Shown here one piece after another: positions 1 through 5,073 of a stretch of DNA of 5,073 nt. The stretch is from Pseudomonadota bacterium. Lineage in GTDB: Bacteria; Pseudomonadota; Gammaproteobacteria; SZUA-229. A program made the position numbers and the translations under genes. The stretch lies in assembly GCA_015222965.1 (NCBI GenBank), contig JADFWF010000208.1:1-5073 (forward strand). The letters are read 5' to 3'. The notes beneath the pieces are model-generated. The model was given only the letters and a program-made list of their open reading frames with translations, searched no databases and was not told the DNA's origin. Numbering within the stretch: the stretch's first letter is position 1; each line of letters begins with the position of its first letter.

Positions 1-630
1 ATCGATATGTTCGGCATCAAAAAAGAAGACCTGCCCGCGATGTGGAAAGATCTGTCTGATGCAGGTTTTGTTTCAGGCCATGCTTACGGTAAAGCCATGC
101 GTACGGTGAAAACCTGTGCCGGTAAAACATGGTGTCGTTTCGGTACGCAGAACTCAACCGGTCTGGGTGTAAAGCTGGAAGAGCTCACCTGGGGTTCTTA
201 TATGCAGCATAAATATAAACTTGCTGTCTCCGGTTGTCCGCGTAACTGTGCAGAAGCAACGATTAAAGATTTTGGTGTGGTGTGTGTGGATTCAGGTTAC
301 GAATTACATATCGGTGGTAACGGCGGAATCAAGGTTCGGGTAACGGACCTGCTATGTAAAGTCGAAACTGAAGAGGAGGTGCTGGAGTACTGTGCAGCAT
401 TTACCCAGAAATATCGTGAAGAAGCACACTATTTAGAGCGTACAGCACCCTGGGTCGAGCGTGTGGGATTGACCTACGTCAAGGAATGTATTCTTGATGA
501 CGAAAAAGAGCGTAAAGCATTAGCAGAACGTTTTAAAATAAGCCAGAAAATCTCACAGGTCGATCCGTGGAAAGCGCGTGCAGATGGTCAGGCTTCACAT
601 GAATTTACCCAGTTAAAGATAGCTGGTTAG
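1..630 (+). CDS. nirB: Nitrite reductase [NAD(P)H] large subunit, C-terminal part (5' end outside window)
   Basis: This is the last 209 codons of NirB; the reading frame is open from base 1 and the family is about 840 residues long, so the FAD/NAD(P)H and BFD-like [2Fe-2S] domains lie left of the window. The ATG at base 7 is internal and not a start. NirB is the cytoplasmic catalytic subunit that reduces nitrite to ammonium with six electrons from NAD(P)H. The visible part is the sulfite/nitrite reductase siroheme domain. The four ligands of the coupled siroheme-[4Fe-4S] centre are all present: a C-x5-C pair (codons at 115 and 133, within CAGKTWC) and a C-x3-C pair (codons at 235 and 247, within SGCPRNCAEA). 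The following GGNGG segment and the tail ending in PWVERVGL are typical of NirB C-termini. The gene ends with TAG 67 bases before nirD. Identification is secure; whether it prefers NADH or NADPH cannot be told from this part. Confidence 0.96.
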   Translation: MDMFGIKKEDLPAMWKDLSDAGFVSGHAYGKAMRTVKTCAGKTWCRFGTQNSTGLGVKLEELTWGSYMQHKYKLAVSGCPRNCAEATIKDFGVVCVDSGYELHIGGNGGIKVRVTDLLCKVETEEEVLEYCAAFTQKYREEAHYLERTAPWVERVGLTYVKECILDDEKERKALAERFKISQKISQVDPWKARADGQASHEFTQLKIAG

Positions 631-638
631 TATTTTCA

Positions 639-676
639 AAATCGTCCCCTACCCCAAGGGAGATGGGACGGAATTT
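639..676 (+). other. Imperfect stem-loop in the nirB-nirD gap
   Basis: A 6-bp perfect stem (CGTCCC at 643-648 with GGGACG at 665-670) closes a 16-base loop that itself contains CCCC and GGG runs. It can be lengthened by AAAT (639-642) with ATTT (673-676) across a two-base bulge. There is no U-tract directly after it, so it does not look like a Rho-independent terminator. It sits 8 bases upstream of the nirD ribosome binding site, where it could act as an mRNA-stabilising or processing hairpin. Pairing was worked out by eye; a function is not shown. Confidence 0.45.
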
Positions 677-683
677 AAAATTT

Positions 684-688
684 TGGAG
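684..688 (+). promoter_or_regulatory. Ribosome binding site of nirD
   Basis: TGGAG lies 9 bases before the ATG at 698. It matches the anti-Shine-Dalgarno core and fixes the nirD start. The surroundings are A/T-rich and look unstructured, unlike the hairpin just upstream. Confidence 0.75.
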
Positions 689-697
689 TAGTAAATT

Positions 698-1024
698 ATG
701 AGTAACTGGTCAGAAGTAGTAGCGCTGGAAGAAATTCCACAACTGGGTTCACGTGTGATTAAAACCGACACCATGAATATCGCTGTTTTCAGAACAGCCA
801 GCGACGAAGTGTTCGCCATGAAAGATGAGTGCCCGCATAAACAGGGGCCTCTATCTCAGGGCATCGTGCATGGCACATCAGTGACATGTCCGTTACACAA
901 CTGGAGAATTGATCTCGCCAGTGGTGAAGCGTTAGGGCCAGATGAAGGCTGTACTAATGTGTTCCCGGCAAAAGTTGAAAATGGTGTGGTTTTTATAGAT
1001 TTTAAAATGGCCCGGGCCGCCTAA
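698..1024 (+). CDS. nirD: Nitrite reductase small subunit, Rieske-type
   Basis: A 108-residue protein, the usual NirD length, and the accessory subunit of NirB in the cytoplasmic siroheme nitrite reductase. It is a single Rieske-fold domain. Both ligand pairs are visible: C45-x-H47 (CPHKQGPLSQG) and C64-x2-H67 (CPLHNW), so it should bind a [2Fe-2S] cluster. From general knowledge, the E. coli NirD keeps the fold but has lost these ligands, so this protein belongs to the cluster-bearing type seen in many assimilatory nitrite reductases. There is no signal peptide or membrane segment. The start is supported by TGGAG 9 bases upstream and by the family's N-terminal pattern. It lies 67 bases after nirB and 53 bases before the CBS-domain gene, in the same orientation, so co-transcription is likely. 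The last codons contain a GC-rich palindrome (GGCCCGGGCC, 1009-1018). Confidence 0.95.
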   Translation: MSNWSEVVALEEIPQLGSRVIKTDTMNIAVFRTASDEVFAMKDECPHKQGPLSQGIVHGTSVTCPLHNWRIDLASGEALGPDEGCTNVFPAKVENGVVFIDFKMARAA

Positions 1025-1065
1025 CTTGGCTGCATAGCCTGGCCGCATAAAGCACCTAAAACAAC

Positions 1066-1070
1066 GAGGA
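1066..1070 (+). promoter_or_regulatory. Ribosome binding site of the CBS-domain gene
   Basis: GAGGA, 7 bases before the ATG at 1078, is a strong Shine-Dalgarno match and supports that start. It suggests efficient independent translation of the CBS protein within the operon. Confidence 0.8.
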
Positions 1071-1077
1071 TAAAGGT

Positions 1078-1527
1078 ATGAACGTAGAAGATATTATGAC
1101 AACAAATGTACGCACAGTTTCATCAGATAAGAAACTGGGCGAGGTGGTTTCACTCATGTGTATATATCGCTACAGCGGCATACCGGTAGTTGATGACGGC
1201 AAACTGGTTGGTACCGTTTCCGAGAGCGATATCCTGGGAAAGATGTTTCCTAAACTGGAAGATCTGATGGGCGGCATGTCAACGGTTGATTATGATGCGC
1301 AGATGAATCAGTACAGTGATGTAGTCAGCATTTCAGTTAAAGATGTAATGACACCGGTCGTTATCTCGGTGAAGCCTGATATGCACATCTTACAGGCGGC
1401 TTCGATGATGGTCGGCAGAAAATTCCGCCGCATACCTGTTGCTATTGGCGACAAACTGGTTGGCATGGTGAGTATGGGTGACGTGCATAAAGCTATCTAC
1501 CAGAGCACCCTGGCAACAAAATTTTAG
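1078..1527 (+). CDS. Stand-alone tandem CBS-domain (Bateman module) protein
   Basis: A 149-residue soluble protein made of almost nothing but two CBS domains. CBS1 spans about residues 3-55 (opening DIMTTNV, closing GTVSESDIL). CBS2 spans about 87-141 (opening VKDVMTPVV, closing GMVSMGDVH). Each ends in the G-h-V-S-x-x-D-h pattern, in which the aspartate (D51 and D135) is the usual ribose contact of bound adenine nucleotides. A linker of about 30 residues rich in Met, Asp and Tyr joins them. No DNA-binding, transporter or enzyme domain is attached. Such paired modules usually bind AMP, ADP, ATP or S-adenosylmethionine and act as energy or metabolite sensors. Its place between the nitrite and nitrate reductase genes suggests it tunes one of these enzymes or their transport to cell energy state, but that is inference. 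The start is set by GAGGA at 1066. The stop is followed by the inverted repeat at 1540-1619. Confidence 0.92.
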   Translation: MNVEDIMTTNVRTVSSDKKLGEVVSLMCIYRYSGIPVVDDGKLVGTVSESDILGKMFPKLEDLMGGMSTVDYDAQMNQYSDVVSISVKDVMTPVVISVKPDMHILQAASMMVGRKFRRIPVAIGDKLVGMVSMGDVHKAIYQSTLATKF

Positions 1528-1539
1528 ATATAAAAATTA

Positions 1540-1619
1540 ACCGCAGAGACGCGGAGGCGCAGAGAAAACTGTAAAAGTTTAAAGCGATTAATAACTTTGC
1601 GTCTTCTAACCACTGCGGT
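1540..1619 (+). repeat. Imperfect inverted repeat / long hairpin between the CBS gene and the nitrate reductase gene
   Basis: The termini ACCGCAG (1540-1546) and CTGCGGT (1613-1619) are perfectly complementary. Inside them AGACGCGGAG (1547-1556) pairs with CTTTGCGTCT (1595-1604) over 10 positions, two of them G-U. The only interruption is an 8-base bulge on the right (1605-1612). In the loop a second small hairpin is possible (AAACT 1566-1570 with AGTTT 1576-1580). The left arm shows the 'ccgcagagacgc..aggcgcagag' wording of a dispersed palindromic intergenic element that I remember from many environmental bacterial genomes. That resemblance is from memory and was not searched. No transposase or obvious target duplication is seen. 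It fills most of the 103-base gap and its right end runs into the ribosome binding site of the next gene. Confidence 0.75.
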
Positions 1620-1622
1620 GAG
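1617..1622 (+). promoter_or_regulatory. Probable ribosome binding site of the nitrate reductase gene, overlapping the repeat
   Basis: GGTGAG, 8 bases before the ATG at 1631, is the best Shine-Dalgarno candidate. Its first three bases are the last three of the inverted repeat, where they pair with ACC at 1540-1542 if the hairpin forms. The site is of moderate strength and may be partly hidden in folded mRNA. Confidence 0.55.
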
Positions 1623-1630
1623 ATAAAACT

Positions 1631-3835
1631 ATGTTATTTGGTCGTACACAAAAAAATCCGATAAAGATGGCCGATAAAGGCGTCGTCGAATGGAAATATG
1701 CTACCTGTGGTTATTGTTCGACAGGTTGTGCTATCGAAGTTGGATTAAACCAGGAAGGAAAGCCGGTTTCATCGCGCGGTGTCGCTGATGCTGACGTCAA
1801 TCGTGGCAAGTTATGTCTGAAAGGAATCTATGAGCACGAGTTATTCGATTCTGCGGGACGCGGTACCGTACCAAAGAAACGCGATCAATGGCATCAGGAC
1901 TGGCAGGATACCGATTGGGATACTGCGCTTGATACCACGTTTGATGAGATCCAGCGTATACAGAAAAAATATGGCCGTGATTCATTCGCTGTCATTTCAA
2001 CTGGTCAGATGCTGACAGAAGAATTTTATACGCTGGGAAAACTGACTCGCGGTCTGATCGGTACCAACAACTATGATGGCAACACTACCCTGTGTATGGC
2101 GTCTGCTGTATCAGGCTATAAACGCTCATTCGGCTCCGATGGGCCGCCGGGTTGTTACCAGGATTTTGAACATACTGACTGTCTGATCGCCTGGGGCTCT
2201 AACCTTCCTGAGCAGCACCCGATAATTTACTGGCGCATGAAAGAGGCGCAGGAAAAGCGAAAATTCCCGCTGATCGTCGTCGATCCGCGCGTCACTATGT
2301 TAGCGCAGTTTGCTGACATTCATCTGCCGATTACGCCTGGCACCGATGTGGTGCTGCAAAATTCATTGATGCACGTTATCTTCGATGAGAATCTTGAAGA
2401 TGCCGAGTACATCGAAGCCAATACCAATGATGTAGCAGCACTGCGTGAAGAGGTTGCTAAATACGACCCGACCACGGCGGCAAAAATATGCGGTATCGAT
2501 GAAGACACCATCCGCAGTGTTGCGCGTTTATATGCCAACGCTGGTGCTGCCATGTCTATCTGGACCATGGGCATCAACCAGTCAACACATGGCTCCGATG
2601 GTGTTGTTGGTATCAACAACCTTTCCCTGATCACCGGCAATATCGGCAAACCCGGCGGTACATCACTCTCAATAACAGGGCAGTGTAATGCTATGGGTAC
2701 CAGAGAGTGGTCGTCCTGCTCCGGCCTGCCAAACTACCGTGCGCTGGAAAATGCGCAGGACCGAAAAGATATCGCCGAGTTCTGGAATATCGATGAAGAA
2801 TTTTTGCCGAAAAAACGCGGCATGTTTCAGACTGATATATACCACGCTATCGAAGCAGGGCAAATCAAAGGTCTGTGGCTGATAGCCACTAACCCGCTAA
2901 GCTCATTACCGAATTCAGAGCGTGTTCGCCGGGCCATGCAAAAACTCGAATTCTGCGTGGTACAGGATTGTTACGAAGATACCGAGAGCGCACAGTATGC
3001 ACATGTGTATCTGCCTGCGGGCACCTGGGCTGAAAAAGAAGGCGTGATGACCAATACCGAGCGCCGCATCAACCTGGTTAAACCGATCGTGAAACCGCCG
3101 GGTGAAGCAAAACCTGATCTGTGGGTTTTTAATGAGATGGCAAAACGTTTTAATAAAGGCGGTAAAGTTAACTTCCCGGACAAAGCGGCCGATATCTTTT
3201 TAGAGATGGCGAGTATTTCAAAAGGCCGTCTGTCAGATATCTCTGGCATGAGCCATGACCTGATCGAAAAAAATCGCGGTGTGCAATGGCCATACACTGA
3301 CAAACAGCTCAGTAATAATGAGACGCCGCCACAAGGTGGTAAACGTCTCTACACGGAGACAGCTACTTTTCGTTATGCTGACGGCAAAGCCAAACTTATC
3401 CCGCTGCCATTTATTGATAATAATGAAGTGCCGGATGTAAAGTTTCCGATCTGGCTCAACACCGGTCGTCTGGTCGAGCACTGGCATGGCCGCACCAAGA
3501 CTGGAAAGATTGGCAATAACAATAAATACAGTCCGATTCCCTTTATTGAAATTAACCCCGACCTCGCTGCCGAGTTAGGAATCGAACGCGGTGAATATGT
3601 TCGTCTGGTCTCACGTCGCTCCGATGCGGTGGTGATGGCGACGCCGACACAGCGTGTACCAAAAAATATGATATTTCTGCCGTTTCATTTTCATGATTGT
3701 GCTAATCGTTTAACACTTGGTCTACTGGATCCGCATTCGCGTCAGCCTGCGTATAAACAATCGGCCGTGCGCATCGAAAAACTGGATGACCAGCAGGCGG
3801 CAGCAAAACTTAGCATGGAAATGCGCGCCTTTTAA
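1631..3835 (+). CDS. nasA: Nitrate reductase catalytic subunit (molybdopterin-guanine dinucleotide oxidoreductase, NasA/NarB-like)
   Basis: A 734-residue member of the DMSO reductase superfamily that would reduce nitrate to nitrite. The N-terminal [4Fe-4S] ligands are C26, C29, C33 and C62 (C-x2-C-x3-C, then CLKG, whose K64 is the conserved lysine between cluster and cofactor). The Mo ligand is most likely C155 in TTLCMASAV, the wording shared by NasA and NapA enzymes. It is followed by the GCYQDFEHTD and WGSN (188-191) segments of the same group. The C-terminal molybdopterin dinucleotide-binding domain begins near residue 605 (NTGR at 610-613, then HWHGRTKTG) and includes FLPFHFH at 682-688. 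The length fits the cyanobacterial NarB type and leaves no room for the C-terminal [2Fe-2S] domain of Klebsiella-type NasA. There is no twin-arginine signal, so it should be cytoplasmic, as fits its nirBD neighbours. The start at 1631 has GGTGAG upstream; M13 at 1667 is a weaker alternative. The likely electron donor is the fused Fe-S/membrane protein that starts 18 bases downstream. Substrate is inferred from motifs and context; a formate dehydrogenase is unlikely given the CMASAV motif. Confidence 0.88.
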   Translation: MLFGRTQKNPIKMADKGVVEWKYATCGYCSTGCAIEVGLNQEGKPVSSRGVADADVNRGKLCLKGIYEHELFDSAGRGTVPKKRDQWHQDWQDTDWDTALDTTFDEIQRIQKKYGRDSFAVISTGQMLTEEFYTLGKLTRGLIGTNNYDGNTTLCMASAVSGYKRSFGSDGPPGCYQDFEHTDCLIAWGSNLPEQHPIIYWRMKEAQEKRKFPLIVVDPRVTMLAQFADIHLPITPGTDVVLQNSLMHVIFDENLEDAEYIEANTNDVAALREEVAKYDPTTAAKICGIDEDTIRSVARLYANAGAAMSIWTMGINQSTHGSDGVVGINNLSLITGNIGKPGGTSLSITGQCNAMGTREWSSCSGLPNYRALENAQDRKDIAEFWNIDEEFLPKKRGMFQTDIYHAIEAGQIKGLWLIATNPLSSLPNSERVRRAMQKLEFCVVQDCYEDTESAQYAHVYLPAGTWAEKEGVMTNTERRINLVKPIVKPPGEAKPDLWVFNEMAKRFNKGGKVNFPDKAADIFLEMASISKGRLSDISGMSHDLIEKNRGVQWPYTDKQLSNNETPPQGGKRLYTETATFRYADGKAKLIPLPFIDNNEVPDVKFPIWLNTGRLVEHWHGRTKTGKIGNNNKYSPIPFIEINPDLAAELGIERGEYVRLVSRRSDAVVMATPTQRVPKNMIFLPFHFHDCANRLTLGLLDPHSRQPAYKQSAVRIEKLDDQQAAAKLSMEMRAF

Positions 3836-3838
3836 TTC

Positions 3839-3842
3839 TGGA
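3839..3842 (+). promoter_or_regulatory. Weak ribosome binding site before the GTG start
   Basis: TGGA, 11 bases before the GTG at 3854, is the only Shine-Dalgarno-like stretch in the 18-base gap. The weak site, non-ATG start and short distance from the previous stop suggest translational coupling to the upstream gene. Confidence 0.35.
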
Positions 3843-3853
3843 AAAAAATTACC

Positions 3854-5073
3854 GTGTTTGAAAAAAGAGAAAATGAACCTGCGTACGCATTATTAAATGA
3901 TACTGACTGTCAGGCGCTCAATGTTTACGGTGATACTATCGAAACAGTACAGGAAGAAGATGATCGCCGTGATCAATCATTAAATATTAATAATGACAGT
4001 GCTATCGGTGAAAACCCTAACCGTTATAAGCAGCATGGTTTTTATTTTAATGCGGATAACTGCATCGCCTGCCATGCCTGTGAAGCCGCTTGCAGTGAAA
4101 AGAATGATAACCCGGCGCACATTTCATTTCGCTCTGTTGGTTTCGTAGAAGGTGGTACCTACCCTGCCTATCAGCGTATCAACATCTCCATGGCCTGTAA
4201 TCACTGCGATGATCCCGTGTGCCTGAAAGGCTGTCCGACGCGTGCTTATACCAAGTTCGCCGAGTACGGTGCGGTGTTGCAAGATCCGGATATCTGCTTC
4301 GGCTGTGGTTACTGCACCTGGGTGTGTCCTTATAATGCGCCACAGCTTGATCCGGTAAAAGGCCAGGTAAGCAAATGCAACATGTGTGTCGACCGCCTCG
4401 AGGTTGGTTTGAAACCTGCTTGCGTTTCTGCCTGTCTGGGCAATGCGCTGGACTTTGGCGTAGTTGAAAATATTCCAGAGAACCGCACCCAGGCCAAGAC
4501 GGAGATTCCCGGTTTCCCTCGAACCGATATAACGCATCCGAATATCCGTTTTCAGCAGACCCGTACGACTCAGCGCGACATGAACCGTGTTGATCAGAAT
4601 CCGGTGAAGTACCATCGCGATGAAAGTTCTGAAAATTTCAAGCCGGTGGTCGACGCGAAACAGGGAGTCAAACGTGAGTGGAACTGGGCTAAGTTGTTAG
4701 GCTCGCATGAAAATGCACACATTGCTTTTACCTTAAGTGCGCAGACAGTGATGGCCGCTTTTTTAATTTTGCTTTCCGGTTATGTGTTTGCGCCTGTCGC
4801 CAGTTTTCAAGCTGGCAGTGCAATGTTACCTGGTTTACTGGTAATGGTTGTCTTGATGAGTTTTGGTCTGTTTAAGCTGAATATGCACCTTGGAAAGCCG
4901 CATCGTTTTTATCGTGGTTTCTATAACCTGAGGCATTCACCGGTCAGTCGGGAGATTGCAGGTGTCTCTGCATTTTATACTGGACTGTTGGGTTACGGTT
5001 TTTTTGCATTGCTTAGTATCTTTGACACTGGTTATGCAGAGTACCTGCAGCTATTGCAGATATTGTTCGCAAC
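3854..5073 (+). CDS. Fused DmsB-like four-[4Fe-4S] ferredoxin and DmsC-like membrane anchor (3' end outside window)
   Basis: The frame is open from the TAA at 3833 to the right edge; GTG at 3854 is the only reasonable start, since the first in-frame ATG (about 4189) would lose cluster 1. 406 residues are visible. Residues 1-60 are acidic and Asn-rich, with no recognised domain or signal. Residues 61-202 form a DmsB/NrfC-type ferredoxin with sixteen Cys for four [4Fe-4S] clusters: C70/73/76/80, C115/118/123/127, C148/151/154/158 and C175/178/190/194. A charged linker follows to about 290. Membrane helices are then seen at about 291-314, 323-341 and 368-389, with a fourth beginning near 397. 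Between helices 2 and 3 lies HLGKPHRFYRGF..NLRHSPVSREI, the signature loop of DmsC anchors. DmsC has eight helices, so about half of this part is missing. Role by family: carry electrons from membrane quinol through the clusters to the molybdoenzyme encoded just upstream. Normally B and C are separate proteins. The assignment to the nitrate reductase rests on adjacency. Confidence 0.9.
   Translation, partial: MFEKRENEPAYALLNDTDCQALNVYGDTIETVQEEDDRRDQSLNINNDSAIGENPNRYKQHGFYFNADNCIACHACEAACSEKNDNPAHISFRSVGFVEGGTYPAYQRINISMACNHCDDPVCLKGCPTRAYTKFAEYGAVLQDPDICFGCGYCTWVCPYNAPQLDPVKGQVSKCNMCVDRLEVGLKPACVSACLGNALDFGVVENIPENRTQAKTEIPGFPRTDITHPNIRFQQTRTTQRDMNRVDQNPVKYHRDESSENFKPVVDAKQGVKREWNWAKLLGSHENAHIAFTLSAQTVMAAFLILLSGYVFAPVASFQAGSAMLPGLLVMVVLMSFGLFKLNMHLGKPHRFYRGFYNLRHSPVSREIAGVSAFYTGLLGYGFFALLSIFDTGYAEYLQLLQILFA

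Noticed and set aside
871..886. TGGCAC followed by a -12-like stretch, resembling a sigma-54 promoter
   Set aside because: The TGGCAC is present but the expected TTGC element at the right spacing is missing, and the site lies inside the nirD Rieske motif coding sequence.
1009..1046. GC-rich palindromes at the end of nirD (GGCCCGGGCC 1009-1018; GGCT/AGCC 1028-1039), considered as a terminator
   Set aside because: No T-run follows, the stems are short and compete with one another, and the CBS gene continues the same strand with a strong ribosome binding site.
1540..1619. The inverted repeat considered as a Rho-independent terminator or riboswitch
   Set aside because: The stem is bulged, the next gene begins 12 bases later with no U-tract in between, and no known riboswitch core was recognised. 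A repeat-type hairpin is the better description.
1830..2882. Short alternative-frame plus-strand open frames inside the nitrate reductase gene (1830-2015, 2445-2630, 2688-2882)
   Set aside because: They overlap strongly conserved molybdoenzyme coding sequence in another frame and have no family features.
2320..3487. Several minus-strand open frames (2320-2649, 2669-2863, 2971-3303, 3233-3487)
   Set aside because: All are antisense within the nitrate reductase gene, overlap one another and show no domain or convincing ribosome binding site.
1631..3835. Formate dehydrogenase or DMSO/polysulfide reductase as the identity of the molybdoenzyme
   Set aside because: The CMASAV active-site wording, GCYQDFEHTD and the nirBD context match nitrate reductases. 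There is no Sec/Cys-His formate dehydrogenase motif and no Tat signal as in exported DmsA/PsrA enzymes.
4124..4615. Minus-strand open frame of 163 codons opposite the ferredoxin gene
   Set aside because: It lies antisense to the region encoding clusters 2-4 of an evident four-cluster ferredoxin and has no recognisable protein features. It is a shadow of the real frame.

Overview
The window is a tightly packed, entirely plus-strand stretch of a bacterial nitrate/nitrite assimilation locus. Protein style, moderate base composition and gene content suggest a gammaproteobacterium, perhaps a sulfur-oxidising or methylotrophic lineage. That placement is an inference from remembered protein families and is not proven by the window. 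No tRNA, rRNA, CRISPR array, transposase or integrase is visible, and no recognisable promoter or Rho-independent terminator was found. All genes are probably expressed as one operon from a promoter left of the window.

Layout: (1) 1-630, the C-terminal quarter of NirB, the siroheme/[4Fe-4S] large subunit of the NAD(P)H nitrite reductase, cut by the left window edge. (2) 631-697, a short gap with an imperfect hairpin and the nirD ribosome binding site. (3) 698-1024, NirD, the Rieske-type small subunit, with all four cluster ligands present. (4) 1078-1527, a free-standing two-CBS-domain protein. (5) 1528-1630, a gap filled by an imperfect inverted repeat whose right arm overlaps the likely ribosome binding site of the next gene. 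(6) 1631-3835, a molybdopterin-guanine-dinucleotide oxidoreductase of the assimilatory/periplasmic nitrate reductase branch, with no Tat signal and no C-terminal [2Fe-2S] extension. (7) 3854 to the right edge, a GTG-started gene fusing a DmsB-like four-cluster ferredoxin to a DmsC-like membrane anchor. It runs off the window.

How they fit together: the molybdoenzyme would reduce nitrate to nitrite in the cytoplasm and NirBD would reduce nitrite to ammonium with NAD(P)H. The unusual part is the electron supply to the nitrate reductase. In place of an adjacent flavoprotein (NasB/NasC type) or reliance on soluble ferredoxin, the gene directly downstream encodes an Fe-S wire fused to a quinol-oxidising type membrane anchor. 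This suggests a membrane-bound, cytoplasm-facing, quinol-driven nitrate reductase serving assimilation. The CBS-domain protein between the two reductases is a candidate adenylate-sensing regulator. These functional links are inferences from family membership and gene order.
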